Assembly (NCBI GenBank): GCA_033398695.1
Contig: CM065815.1
Span: 6,070,501-6,134,500 of the forward strand
Length of the DNA: 64,000 nt
Direction of reading: 5' to 3'
Origin: Orobanche coerulescens
Lineage: Eukaryota; Streptophyta; Magnoliopsida; Lamiales; Orobanchaceae
Shown: piece by piece, positions 52,426-64,000 of the stretch
How positions within the stretch are numbered: position 1 is the first letter of the stretch
How the letters are laid out: every line of letters begins with the position of its first letter
Translations under genes and position numbers: made by a program
The notes under the pieces: generated by a model
Told to the model about the DNA's origin: nothing
Seen by the model: only the letters and a program-made list of their open reading frames with translations
Database searches by the model: none

Positions 52426-52543
52426 ATTTGTATTTCAAAGAAATAGTTCGTCTTCATGGAATTCCAAAAACTATCACTTCTGATCGAGATGTGAAGTTCT
52501 TAAGCCACTCTTGGAGAACTTTATGGAAGAAGATGGGAACTAA
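52390..52543 (+). pseudogene. Integrase of Gypsy D, part 1
   Basis: [20 protein letters not shown], followed by [14 protein letters not shown], includes the second catalytic Asp of the core. It stops at 52543, where the CACTA element begins. Confidence 0.85.
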
Positions 52544-52559
52544 CACTACTACAAAACTA

Positions 52560-52925
52560 GCCTTTAACAGCGCCCTTTTAACAGCGGTTGTTCGAAAACC
52601 GCTGTTAAAATGACGCGGTGGCATACTTGTAAATAATGTGCACTAATTTAACAGCGGTTATTAAAATAACCTATGTTAAAACAGGCACTTAACAGCGGTT
52701 TTATAATAACCGATGTTAAATTTATCCCGAAAAATAAAAAAAAAATGAACTTGCAATTTAACATCGGTTGTTAAGGAAAACCGATGTTAAATTAGTGACA
52801 ATTAACAGCGGTTTATACAATAACCGCTGTTAATTTTTTTTCAAAAAAAAAAATATAATTAACAGCGGTTTTATCGATAACTGCTGTTAAACATTGTTAA
52901 CAATACATTTAAGAGCGGTTGTTGC
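52560..52925 (+). repeat. Left subterminal repeats of the CACTA element
   Basis: About ten units of ttaacagcggtt(n)aaccgctgttaa or the variant with catcgg/ccgatg, arranged as inverted pairs that can form hairpins. Confidence 0.85.
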
Positions 52926-54752
52926 TGTTTTATCATTAAGAATAGTTTGGGGTTTTCTTTTTGTTTCTTCCGCCGCCTCTGTACCCAAAACCTTTCTTTC
53001 CTTATTTCAATTTAAGGAGAGAACTCGATTTGATAAAACACCATTCACTCCTCCATCTTTATCTTTTTGATCGTCTTCTGCGCGCGCACATACTCTCTCT
53101 CTACAAGAATTTTTCGTTTTTTCATCTGGTTCTGGGTTATCTTCTGCTGCGTTTTTTTTTTCTGTAAGTTCCTTTTTTTTCTGTTGATTTTTATTTACTA
53201 GAGAGAACTCGATTTGAAGCTTTCATTCCTCTTCGTGTGGTTTGGTTTATCTTTATTTGACTATTGAGCAAAAAGAGTTCGCTACCTTTCTGCGTAAATC
53301 TTGTTTTCGTGGGAAAGGCTGGGTTCGTAAGCTGCAAAAAAGGAGAGAAAGGCACTATTTTTGAAAGTCAGTGCTTGTATTTGGTCGTCCAGTTCTTCCT
53401 ATGAGGTTTGGGGCATTCTTCACTGAGGTAGCTGTTGAACCAAACGAACCCTGAGGTTCCAGAAAGGCACGACAAACGACAGTCTTAAGCCCTATTCTAC
53501 CACACCCGAATCGCCGCTGCGACCTCTCTCTCTCTCCGGCCGCTGCCAGCCACTCTCCTACAGGTATTTATTTTTATTTATTTTATTAGAACTCATTCTT
53601 CCCTTATTTTTTAAGCTCCTTTTCTCCTTCGGTTCTTAATTCACCATCCCCATCGGCGGCCGCGGCTACCTTATAGTTTCAGTATTATAATGTCATGGCA
53701 TCTTAGGGTACTATAATCCTTTTTGTGCTTTCAGATTGTTAGAAGATCCATTGAAATGATAATGCATGAACAACCTTCCTTTTCAAATATGATCTGCTGC
53801 AGTTATGATAAATTCAGTGTTTTCATAGACCGGTTATTTTGAGTTAATTAAATCTTCTGTGGGAGTTTCATATATGAAAGTATGACATTCTGCGATTTCG
53901 CAGGACAACCATTCAAGTGCTGTGGTTGACACACTAACGTCGTCAAATTGGTTAATCCTGTTAAAGAGAGTAGTTAACTTACGTATGTTAGCGTGCGCTA
54001 ACCGTGCATGGCAGATTACTACTGACAGAAAAAAGTGGTTGCTTCTGTGAGTATTATTCACCTTTTAACATATATGTGCTCATTGAACATGATTGATGTA
54101 CCAATGTAAATCTTAGGTTGGTGATGCTCTTATGATGTACTTGTTGAAGTACACTTCAATATTTCTACCGCTGCCTCGAAAGAAGTTTCATCAGGTGGCT
54201 GGTTTCCCCATCAGCGATTTGGGCTGTAAAAATTCATGGCGCATGCTGGACTCTAGATCTCAGCTTTTTTCACGTGTGTATGATGGTAATATTTGATGGG
54301 ATATGTCCATGAAAAATGATTTTACTCGTCAGTCGTCCATTTATAGCTTATGCATCTTATGAAATTTGGTGGCCTTAAAATTGACAGCGGATAGAATAAT
54401 CTATATTTCCATGGCACCTACACTGGATTTATTTAGTTTATATGCTTTACAATGCTTGTCTAGGTATGAGGCATGCTTATGTAAAATTAGGAAATGACAA
54501 ATTATTGCAGAATGTTCTGTTTGTACAGGGCATGAGATTTTATCAATGTAAATTCCTTGTTATCTTTTTCAATCACACCTCACAAATGTTTGACCCCATC
54601 TTTCACAATGTAGCTGTTTCACACATCATGTATCGTCGTTAGCTTGTCCCTTATTATTTAATTCTCAATCCTTTTAATTTTTTAGCAATTGAACTTTGTC
54701 AGAATATTAAAATTTATTTGAGGTTTTGTTAAATCCACTTTAACTTCATCCA

Positions 54753-56349
54753 GGATCCAGGAAAAAGAGGAACAGGGTTGAAGGAGCCGAGTCAATACCA
54801 GAGAAAGAGCTTTCTATATCTTCTTTGGGTTCAGTGCATTCTTCACACCCTATTCAATTTGTTGCAAGTAATGGTGAGGATAACTCTCCTTGAAGTGATA
54901 GATACTACTGAGGGAAAACTCTTATAAGAAATCTCGTGAAAATGCGTGCAGGGTCGTGTTATTTTACTCATGAAGATTTCTCCAATGATAACTGTGAGGG
55001 AAGTTTGAAACCAGATATTGTTTTATCTAAGAAGCGCACTGACAAGATTACTGGCGCCGCAAACGTAGACAGTCGGTTGTTCAAGAAAAGCAGTCTTTGG
55101 TCCCTTGTACAGAAAATAGTTGTACCCGTGATTACATTGTCCGGAGAACTTCCGAACTATGTCCGCACAAGCTCACGTCAAAGTTGTGAATGTGTATGTA
55201 TTTTATTAATCCTCTAGTTATTTATGTTGCTAAACTTAAATGAATATTCTTTTGCTTGTTGAGCTGGAGCATATATAATTTCGTCTGATGCAAAACAGAT
55301 ATACCTTGGAGCTTACCAGCATAAGTAAGATCTAACATATTCGTCTCACTACTCTCTTTTTTTTCTCTAAAAGTCTTAATATTTCTTTCTTGTCTTTGTA
55401 GATTATTATATATTAATAATTATGTAAGTAGATGTATTTAGATTGATTATGGAAAAATTAAATATTCCGTTTGTTAATGCAGTGAGCATTGGCAACTTTT
55501 GGTCGTTATTCCGGCAAAAGCCGAAGTTGTGTGGTTTTGCTCACTACACCGTAAGCCCGACAATCACATTAAGGCCGTAGTCCAAAAGTAAGTTTTAACT
55601 TGTAGCATTTGCTTGAAAAATATATATTATATATATGTGTGTGTTATTTAAATAAAAATTAGTGGAAAAAATGAATTTTTTTATTAAATTAAATTAGGAT
55701 GGATTTTAGCATGAATGAAGGATGTATTGCGATAATTATTACATACTACTAACAGAAACTTGATCATTTAATTTGATAATTAATTTGGCAGTATTAATGT
55801 GGGCTGATGTGCTGACATGTTTTCATTTCATAATACATTATTACTTCTTTTAAACAGTGCCGTGACCGCGTATAAGGTGATGGGGGTATGCATACAAGTA
55901 GATCCAAACAAACGATTACTTGGATATATCCCAAAATAAGTAATACATTCAATCATATATATATATATATATGTATATATATGTATATATATTAGCTACA
56001 TATGTATATATTATTATATATTATATATTATATAATTGAGCAACATATTCTTTTTAGTGTAATAAACAAAACGGAGGTTGGGAGTGTGGGTATTACGTCA
56101 TGCACTGGATGTCGACTATTGTCCGAGCTCGTATTATCGATGGATGGAGGTAATAAACTTTTATTTCAGTTTATTAAATTATTTCAGTTTAAAAGTGATT
56201 CGTTTAAGTTGATGAGTTTGTTAATTTATATATGTTTATATGTACAGATGTTTGATGATGTTGCGGCACTTACCATAGATAGTATTCGTGCAATTCGAAC
56301 CGAATGCGCAAAACAATTTTTGGAGGTTAAGGACCGTTTATGTGCGTAG
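54753..56349 (+). pseudogene. Ulp1-like (C48) cysteine protease gene inside the CACTA element
   Basis: Exon-like blocks with GT/AG borders. About 54755-54890 reads SRKKRNRVEGAESIPEKELS. About 54950-55197 ends NYVRTSSRQSCEC before gtatgt. About 55300-55326 reads IYLGAYQHK. About 55485-55588 reads EHWQLLVVIPAKAEVVWFCS, with the catalytic His in HW and a Cys where Asp is usual. About 55860-55938 reads AVTAYKVMGVCIQ. About 56075-56152 reads GWECGYYVMHWM with the catalytic Cys in ECG. The last (about 56248-56349) ends EVKDRLCA and a stop. Ulp1 proteases cleave SUMO; transposon-borne versions are common in plants and of unknown role. The Asp replacement and in-frame stops between blocks suggest decay. 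The N-terminal limits are uncertain. Confidence 0.7.
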
Positions 56350-56749
56350 ACCTTTGACATTTAATTTTGTAAGAATACCATTGTTTTGGTTAGTTAGTTC
56401 TTGAATTGTATTCGTTGTTGTGTTCTTCTTCTTCCTTTTCTCCTTCTACTTGTGCTTGATTTTGCTTGTTGTTGTTTGTTGCTGTTGTACTTGAATTGTG
56501 TTGTATTTTTTTTGAATTGGATAGAATGTTATTGTATTTGATGGTTAGATAAAAGTTGTTTAGTTGTATTGGTGAATGGATGAAATAAAGTTGTGTTGTT
56601 GAGGTTTTATTTGATGTTTTGTGGTTGGATGCTGTTTTTGGTATTTAGGATGCTGTTGCAGGTTAATGTGTATGTGTAGTAGGTTGTTTATGTGTATGTG
56701 TAGCAGGTTGGAAATAAAAAAAATAAACCTGGTATTTAAAAAAAATAGA

Positions 56750-57290
56750 ATTAACAGCGGTTCTTTGTAGAAACCGCTGTTAATTTTGCATTTAACATTT
56801 AACATCGGTTTCTGGTGGGAACCGCTGTTAAATATGCAGTTAACAGCGGTTCCCGTAAAAACCGCTGTTAATTTAACAGCGGTTTCTTCAACGAACAGCA
56901 TTGTGATCTGATTAACGGTTTCTTTGGAACATTGCTTAATCGACATTTAACGGTTCCCACGGCGATGTTAATTTAACAAATGTTTCTTCAACGAACCGCT
57001 GTTAAATGTGCGGTTATGATGTTTCAGTAAAAACATTTGTTAAATTAACAATGTTTCTTCAACGAACATTTGTTAAATGTGTAGTTAACGGTTTTACGGG
57101 AACATTTGTGCTGCACATTTAACAATGATTTTTAATCGAACCGTTGTTAAATGTTACATTGCTGACGATTCAACTGCGGCAAGCGATGTTAAATTAACGG
57201 CGATTACATTAAATTAATCATTGTTAAATTAACAGCACCACCTTTAACAGCGGTTCCAGAACCGCTGTTAATGTGGCTCCAGAACCGCTG
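56750..57290 (+). repeat. Right subterminal repeats of the CACTA element
   Basis: Inverted ttaacagcggtt / aaccgctgttaa units, degenerate in the middle (56900-57180) and canonical near the end. Confidence 0.85.
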
Positions 57291-57315
57291 TTAAAGGCCC
57301 AGTTTTGTAGTAGTG

Positions 57316-57964
57316 TAAGCTGCAGTTGAGTAGTGCTAGTCATCCTCAGACATATGGACAAATAGAAGCCATCAACCGCCTATTGGGAAATCTACTTCGA
57401 AGTTTTGTTGGTAAAAACTTGAAGCAGTGGGATCTTATTCTTGCTCAAGTTGAATTTGCTTATAAGAATTCAACTAATCAAGCCACTGGGAAATGTCCTT
57501 TTGAAGTAGTATATGGCACTCGTCTGCTGAGTCCACTTGACTTGACTCCTTCAATGGACAAACAACAATTCAGTTCAGATGCAGATTATAGAGCTAAGGA
57601 GATCAAGAAACTACATGAACAAGTTCAGGAATGGATTCAAAAAGAAAATGTCAAATATAAAACTCAGCGTGACAAGCATTGGAAGCATCAGATTTTTAAA
57701 GTTGGAGATTTGATTTGGATACATCTACGGAAGGAGCAATTTTCAAATCAACCAAATGCTAAGTTGTCCCCTAAAGCTGATGGACCATTGAAAATTGTGC
57801 AGAAATTTAATGACAACGCTTACAAGGTAGAGTTACCGGGAACAAATGGTGTCCCTGCAACATTCAACGTTGCTGAGCTTTTGCCATATTTAGATGATGA
57901 AGCAGATTTAAACTCGAGGGCGAGTTTTCTCCAACCCGGGGAGTATGATACAGAAAGCTTCTAG
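57316..57964 (+). pseudogene. Integrase of Gypsy D, part 2, to pol C-terminus
   Basis: Resumes after the CACTA element: SSASHPQTYGQIEAINRLLG (catalytic Glu), then FAYKNSTNQATGKCPFEVVY, and a DLIWIHLRKEQF...KLSPKADGPLKI C-terminal domain. An open frame of 212 codons ends at 57964, running a few bases into the LTR. No chromodomain is evident after LPYLDDEADLNSRASFLQPG. Confidence 0.88.
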
Positions 57965-58224
57965 AGCTTCTAGGTGCAGCCCATGTGAAGAATATGAGCT
58001 TCCATTGTTGACAATGGTTGCAAGTTGTTGAAACTTTCTTTTCTAGTTGTTTTCCTTGATTTTTGTAAGTTGTATTCACATTATTTCTAGCTTGTATCCA
58101 GCTCAGAATTGAGCTCACAAACTACTATAAATAGGGCCAAGAAACTCAATGTAAGACACACTTGAGTTAAAACAATATTAAGAGTTTTTGAGTTAGAGAG
58201 CACTTCTCTTTTATTCCTGAGCCA
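57946..58224 (+). repeat. 3' LTR of Gypsy D
   Basis: 279 bp; TATA box ctataaatag near 58127; ends tcctgagcca. Confidence 0.8.
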
Positions 58225-58229
58225 CTGTT

Positions 58230-58890
58230 ATACCTAAATATAAATTTAAATAATAATTATTTCCAAAATATATAAATAATATAAATTGTGGACATGCCAG
58301 AAGACACAAAAGGCTTTAGAATTTCTTAATGGTGGCAATGGTGGCCGGCCGTCAGCATTGTGCAAAAAAAAAAAAATAACCGATAGTCATCGGATCAGTT
58401 GGTATTAGTTTGGTGATGATTGAATCGTATCAGCGAAACCGCCAATCAAATTAATTAAAATTATTTTTTTTTATAATGATGATATGAACCTAACCATAAT
58501 TTGATCGGTTTAACTATTTGGTTCGATCAGTTTCAAACTTATCCCTTAAAAAAATCTAAATTTACAACGAAACTGCTTGTTTTACTGATCTGAATTTGGT
58601 AAATACGATCTTGTTATTTTAAACCTATTTTACGACAATACGACAATACTGCCAAACAAACTAGATTATGAATTTTTTAAATCTCCTCAACTTATGTTAG
58701 TTACTCCTAATTATTATCTACTATTTTTTTCTTAAAACATGATTTTGTTAAAATTCATCCTAGCATATATACTAAAAAAGAATGGGCCTAAAATATGTAC
58801 TTGGGTTGCCCACCCACTATTTTTGTTGGGCCACAGACTTGGGTCACTGCTATTAAAAGGAGAAGATATGAAGATCAAGAAATACATTTA

Positions 58891-58925
<35 letters not shown>

Positions 58926-58945
58926 AGGAGTACCTTGAAAATTCC
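58230..58945. other. AT-rich spacer
   Basis: No gene or complete transposon recognised. An (AT)n(AG)n microsatellite lies at about 58892-58925. Confidence 0.45.
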
Positions 58946-60115
58946 TGTTGTGTATCGGGTCTATCAATGGCTAAAGACAGGATCGTTAATACAAGCGGAT
59001 TAAAACGAATACAACTATTACAATTATATTTAACGGGAAAAGGGATTAAGGATTACAGGCCAACTAATGAACCTATAATAACCAAATACTTAAATAAATC
59101 AACCCGAGAACAAGCGAGACTCCGAGCAGGAATTTAATCGTCGAGCAGATCTGAAAAACCACAATGATGTTCAAGTTAGCCGAGATATGAAAATACCGAT
59201 CGAATACACCAAGTAATACGAATGCAGTATAAATATATAGGTATATATATAACTGATATATATATATTATATATGAATAGTTAAAACAGAAACTGTAGTA
59301 TTTATATATATATATATAAATTATATATATAACTAATATATATATAGTATATATATATATATATATAAATACGATTCTGCAGAGTATATATATAAATATA
59401 TATATAACAAATATATATATATAATATATATATATATAAATAAGAAAAACGGAAGAAATAACAAAGGACAAGAAACCCCCTTTGTGAAAGTGGTGAATAG
59501 GCTCAGATCTTCCGATCCCTATGCAATTTGACACCAAATATGTCCGATCCACGAAGAATGACGCCGATCAGCCGGCCGGCACACGGCCAGTAGCACCTTT
59601 CTAAACCAAAAAACCCTCGAAACCTCGGGAACAAATCCGGTCACCCTCAATGATATCACAATAAGAATATCACTTGTTTCACTTGATTCTCAAGGCACAA
59701 GTCGATTTCTTTCTCTCGGTGTCTAAAACTCCTTCCCCAGCCGCGATTTAAATACTCACAAGGATGGAATCGGTCACGAGATTCCATTGTGATATTCAAC
59801 CGCTCACGGGGGAGAGGAGGTAGTGAGAATCGGGAGCAAAATCGCGGCGAGAGGAGGAGTTTTGACCAGGGAAGGAAGGTCACGGGAGAGAAGAAAGAAA
59901 AGAGGGAAAGGGGGTGACGGCGCAGAGAGGTGAAGTGAGGGAGTGGAGTTTTAGGGTTAGGGTTTAAATAGGGGAGTCCGGACGGTCCAGATTAAAAGGG
60001 GATAATAAGTCTGGATCGGACGGCTCCTAATTAAAGGGCTGCCATGGTAGGGCCGGCCTGACAAGGCCAATAGAGATAATTAATTACAGGCGATGTTTGG
60101 GCCAAAATAATAACA
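58946..60115 (-). repeat. 3' LTR of Copia C
   Basis: Proposed ends on + are tgttgtgtatcg and aataataaca (TG...CA), about 1,170 bp, with a TATA-like tatttaaa on the - strand near 59963-59971. It includes a long (AT)n-rich stretch (59220-59440). The inner edge is fixed by the polypurine tract; the outer edge is inferred because the partner LTR is not in the window. Confidence 0.6.
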
Positions 60116-60133
60116 TTTCTCCACCTTTTTGGG
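60116..60133 (-). other. Polypurine tract of Copia C
   Basis: On the - strand aaaaaggtggagaaa directly precedes the LTR start tgttattatt. Confidence 0.75.
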
Positions 60134-60292
60134 CCAACCAGTCAAATTGCATTTTCGGGTTACGGAGAAGATTCATCATCGCCTATCTTCGGGGTTACCT
60201 GCACATACACAAAGTAAATAAGGTAAAAGAATTCACAAAGAAGACTAACTCACAAAGAGATCCCTAAAGAACACAAAGTTCGAAAATTTATT

Positions 60293-62190
60293 ATGAATCA
60301 AAATTCGATCTTTTTAAACAAGATTTAAATTTTTCGACGGGTAAACACTTAGTACCCATATCGAAGGATTAAATTGGGAGGAATTTTTCAAGATAGATTA
60401 TACGTTTAGCAACAACATCTCGTATGAAGTGGAAACGAACATCAATATGTTTTGTTCTATCATGAAAAAGCGGATTCTTACGATTGAATACCGGATTGAC
60501 TATCGAAAAAACTTCTACTTTATCTTTTAGAAAACCGATTTCGATAATAGACCTTTTAACCATATAGCTTCTTTTAATGCTTCATTATAGCAACATACTC
60601 GGATTACGTAGTGGATAGAGCAACTATAGGTTGTAATTGAGACTTCAGTGATCGGTGTGCCACACAAAGTAAACACATATGAAGTAGTAGACTTACGGTT
60701 ATCACGATTAGCGGCGTAATTAGAATCCACGTATCAACCAATTTTACACCTTGTGGGTGTCGAGAAAATTTAAGACCATACGGTTGAGCCCTTCAAATAC
60801 CTTAAGAGCCACTTAACGGCTTGCGATGGTAAACCACAGGTTAGCCATATAACGACTAAGACAACTCACGGCATAAGCTATGTCCGGTCTTGTCGACCAT
60901 TAGGTACATGACCGAACCAATGGCATTTGAGTAAGGTACCTTTTTCATATAATTGATATCATCCTCAGTTTTCGGGGATTGATCCTTACTTAATAGGAAA
61001 TGACCAGCTAGGGGCACAGAGGTTGATTTGGATTGACTCATAGAAAATTTGGATATAATTTTCTGCACATAGGAATCTTGGTTTAAAACAATGGTGGAAT
61101 TTTTTCTATCACGAAAGATGTTCATCCCAAGAATACGCTTAGCATCACCAAGGTGCTTCATGTCAAACTTCGCACTTAAGCATTTAATGACATGATCCAT
61201 TGTTTTCACACACGGACTCACTAAGAGCATATCATCAACATATATGAGTAAGAAAACAGGATTTTGGGAATCAGTTTTGAAATACAAACAATGGTCATAA
61301 TTGCTCCTTGAAAATTTAAGTGAGAGCATGTACTCATCAAACTTTTTATTCCATTGCCTAGGTGATTGTTTTAAACCATAAATCGATTTCTTAAGCAAGC
61401 AAACATGATTAGGGAGCTTGGGATCAATAAAGCCTTTAGGTTGACTCATATAGAGTTTTTCTTCAAGTTCACCATGTAAAAAGGCGGTTTTGACATCTAA
61501 TTGTTTTAGTTCCCAATCAAATTGAGCAACGAGCAAGCATGATACGCACGGTAGTAAACTTAACAAGCTGGAGCAAAGATTTCGGTGTAGTCAATACCTT
61601 CTTTCTGGTGAAACCCTTAGCAACGAGTCTAGCTTTGAATCGACCGACTCATTTTCTTCCTTAACTTTGAAAAGCCATTTACAATCAACCACCGAGCAGT
61701 TAGGTGGTCGGGGCACAAGAGCCCAAGTTTCATTTGAGTGCAATGAAGTCATTTCTTCATTCATTGCAAAAAGCCACCGCTACGAGTGTTCAGATTTCAA
61801 AGCTTCATCATATGTTTTGGGTTCACAATTATCAATAGATTCAAACATATTGAATGCATATGATGCCATATAATAATCATTCAAGTGAGAAGGTCTTCTA
61901 ATTTCTCTCCTAGACCTATCTCGAGTAAGTTGATAATCATGCAAATTATCTTCAAGAACTTCCTCTGTTTCATCATGCACATCGGCATTATCAAGATTAT
62001 CAAGAATAGTTTCGGTTTGCACATTATCCATATTATCCAAAGAAATGTGCGGCTCCACCTCATTAGGAGTAGGGGGTTTTAGGATCCGGTAAAAGGCAAG
62101 GAAATTCATTTTCGTTGAAAACAATATCTCGACTAATCATGGTTTTGAAACCGGGCTGACCTTTCGGCCAAACCCTATAGCCTTTTACCC
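60293..62190 (-). pseudogene. Copia C reverse transcriptase and RNase H, broken
   Basis: Continues pol after the stop at 62192. The acidic linker has RRPSHLNDYYMASYAFNMFE (about 61850-61910). RT (60856-61566) has [26 protein letters not shown] and LIYVDDMLLV. It diverges near 60890, where a CTRPDI-like box is expected. RNase H pieces are DNRKSTTSYVFTLCG (60690) and [15 protein letters not shown] (60430). The chain ends MGTKCLPVEKFKSC near 60310. At least four frame breaks. Confidence 0.85.
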
Positions 62191-62191
62191 C

Positions 62192-64000
62192 TTAGGGTAT
62201 CCCGAAAACACATCTCATAGAGCGAGGCTCAAGCTTATCATTTTTCGATGAACATAAGCGGAAGCGACCAAATACGCGAAGATTAGAAAAATCAATAGAT
62301 CGACTGGACCAAACACATTCAGGATAATTACCATTCAACGGCACAGAGGGAGATCTATTTATCAAATAAGCAGCAGTAAGTAAAGCCTCACCCCAGAATT
62401 TTTTCGAGAGCCCAGACATAGCCAACATGTTTCTGACCCTTTCTAGCAAAGTTCTATTCATGCGTTCAGCCACCCCATTCTGTTGGGGTGAGTAAGGGAC
62501 AGACTTATGTCTTTGAATACCAGATTGAGCACAAAGCTCATCAAACATTTGATTGCAAAACTCAAGGCCATTGTCGGTCCTTAAGATTTTAATTTTCTTC
62601 CCAGTTTGATTTTCAATCAACATTTTCCAATTTTTGAATTTCTCAAAGACATCAGATTTGTTTTTCAAAAGGAACACAAAGACCTTACGGGAATAGTCAT
62701 CAATCACAGATAGGAAATATCTATTTCCACCATGTGTGGGTTCACTAGATGGCCCCCACACATCAGCATGCAAATAATGCAAAGTGTCATAAGTTGTAGG
62801 AGTTCTAGGGGGATGGGGATTTGGAAATTTAACACGGTGTTGTTTACCTACCACACAGGAGTCACAAAACGGTATAGGGGACAATTTATCTTTCCCAAAA
62901 ACCCCTTGTTGTTGCAAAATTTCCAGACCCTTATCACTGATGTGGCCAAGACGTTTATGCCACAGATCTGTCGAGTCACCTTGGACAGCATTCACAAAAG
63001 AATCATATTTTGCAATTTTTACATAGAGGTTATTCCGTTTTATAGCTTTGAAAACACACAAATTTCCTTTAAAGATTTTCATAATCCCATTTCCCCATTT
63101 ACCTTCATACCCCTCATCATCAAGGGTACCACAAGAAATAAGATTGTGACACAAATCAGGAACATGCCTCACGTTCTTTAAAGTTAACAAATAACCAGAG
63201 TCACATCTTATTTGAATATCTCCTAAACCCTGAACTTGACACTTTTTCTCATTAGCCATAGAGACAGACCAATTTGTCACTTCTCTATATTCAGAAAATA
63301 GCCTTTTGAAAGACGACATATGAAACGTACAAGCAGAATCAACAAGCCACTCATTTTCACACAAAGTGAGAGTATGCCTGATATTAGCTTGTTCACAAAT
63401 TTCAGAAACCATGAAAACTTCGTCTTCACGATTATTTTCAGCCACAACGTTGGCATTATCATTTTGATAATTTTTCTTAGGTTTAGTGCACTCATGAATG
63501 TAATGACCAGACTCACCACAATTACAGCACTTACGATTCTTTGGTCGAGACTTTGACCTACTCTTCCATTTGCCCTTCTTCTTTTCAGAAAAATTACTCT
63601 GAAGATTTTGACTTGATGAAGGCTTTAGTTTTCGAAAGCGGTTTTGAGGTCTTCCCCTCACAAAATTAACCTCACCAAGAGATTTATTCCCCTTATTGTT
63701 TTTCAAATCCAATTCTTTACTTTTCAAACCGTTTATAACAGTATCAAGAGTTACTTTGTCTCTGCCGTACTTAATGGCAGACTTAACATCACTGTAAGAA
63801 TCAGGGATGGCATTTAAAAGAACAATAGGGGTGTATTCATCAATATTTTTATCACCGGTTTGTTTGATATCCTGGATTAATTTTGTAAAAGTGTCCAGGT
63901 TATCATTTATATCCTTTGAAATATCAAGTTTGAACCGGAAAAATTTTTCAAGTAAAAACAGTTTGCTAGGCAAGGAAGTTTCAGTATAAGTCTCTTCCAA
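62192..64000 (-). pseudogene. Copia C gag-protease-integrase frame, 602 codons, open at the window edge
   Basis: Gag part NINDNLDTFTKLIQDIK-like at the start. Knuckle CCNCGESGHYIHEC at about 63490-63535. Protease EWLVDSACTFHMSS, where the usual D-S-G is D-S-A (about 63330). Integrase zinc region [15 protein letters not shown] with CDSCVVGKQHRVKF, then the core: VIDDYSRKVF, LRTDNGLEFCNQ and [17 protein letters not shown]. It ends RSMRCVFGIP at 62192, where the frame is lost in what is usually RCVFLGYP. Similar in arrangement to Tork elements. Confidence 0.9.

Larger units (their letters stand above)
52544..57315 (+). mobile_element. CACTA (En/Spm-type) transposon carrying an Ulp1-like protease gene
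   Basis: The ends cactactacaaaactagcc and, inverted, ggcccagttttgtagtagtg share the CACTACTACAAAA terminus. The 3-bp duplication taa is at 52541-52543 and 57316-57318. Both subterminal regions (52560-52925 and 56750-57290) are packed with ttaacagcggtt / aaccgctgttaa units in both orientations, the usual transposase-binding layout. The interior (52960-56500) has a leader-like CT-rich part and a multi-exon Ulp1-like gene. No TNP2-type transposase was seen, so it is probably non-autonomous. Inserted in integrase of Gypsy D. Confidence 0.92.
50018..58224 (+). mobile_element. Ty3/Gypsy deletion derivative D, split by a CACTA element
   Basis: LTRs tgatacagaaagc...cctgagcca (282 and 279 bp) are flanked by ctatt (50013-50017) and ctgtt (58225-58229), a 4/5 duplication. 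Between them are gag, protease, then directly the second half of integrase; RT and RNase H are missing. Without the 4.8-kb CACTA insertion the element is about 3.4 kb. Motifs suggest a chromovirus-type Gypsy, but the lineage is not decided. Confidence 0.85.
58946..64000 (-). mobile_element. Copia retrotransposon C (Tork-like), 3' part, runs off the right edge
   Basis: On the - strand, from the window edge: gag, zinc knuckle, protease, integrase, RT, RNase H, polypurine tract and 3' LTR. The 5' LTR, primer site and start of gag lie beyond 64000. The longest frame is 602 codons, far better preserved than in the other Copia copies here. Confidence 0.9.

Noticed and set aside
59073..59552. - strand ORF of 159 codons rich in Ile/Tyr
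   Set aside because: Produced by the (AT)n tract in the Copia C LTR; hydrophobic repeats are not membrane segments of a real protein.

Overview
The window is nuclear DNA of a flowering plant, most likely a eudicot. One host gene with a normal exon-intron structure is visible, and nearly everything else is transposable-element sequence, much of it nested and resolvable by target-site duplications (TSDs). The host gene is an AGL6-subfamily MIKC MADS-box gene on the + strand: eight exons from 10587 to 23117 that join without interruption to 252 codons. MADS, I, K and C regions and an AGL6-type C-terminus are all visible.

Layout. 1-4544: intergenic DNA with a 1.5-kb non-autonomous MULE (TSD taaataata) and a short LINE-like retroposon with a 15-bp TSD. 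4545-9758: a decayed Copia element on the - strand, itself hit by a hAT element (TSD ctatttga), a probable solo LTR and a Stowaway MITE; its single surviving LTR ends about 0.8 kb upstream of the AGL6 start codon. 10587-23117: AGL6. Its first intron is 9,974 bp, of which about 7.1 kb is a PIF/Harbinger-like element (TSD taa) carrying a complete Tnt1/Tork-like Copia (TSD cggcg).

23568-47837: one Copia element with 174-bp LTRs (TSD cagca), inserted in a tandem repeat just downstream of AGL6 and spread over 24 kb by two later insertions. The first (27229-35536, TSD ccatc) is Tat/Retand-like: it has a gag but no visible pol, and carries an antisense gene with candidate spliceosomal introns and its own TATA box. 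The second (36356-45197, TSD tttac) is a Tekay-like chromovirus. Between its 5' LTR and gag, the host Copia carries a fragment of a PIN6-type auxin-efflux carrier gene, which looks like a captured host exon.

50018-58224: a deletion-derivative Ty3/Gypsy element, split by a 4.8-kb CACTA transposon (TSD taa) that encodes an Ulp1-like cysteine-protease domain. 58946-64000: the 3' part of another Copia on the - strand, running off the right edge.

The most interesting items are the PIN6 capture, the pol-less retrotransposon with a spliced antisense gene, and the large nested insertion in the AGL6 regulatory intron. A caution: paired LTRs of the two nested Gypsy elements differ mostly by small indels clustered in GC-rich patches. 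Some reading-frame breaks there may therefore be consensus errors rather than biology.
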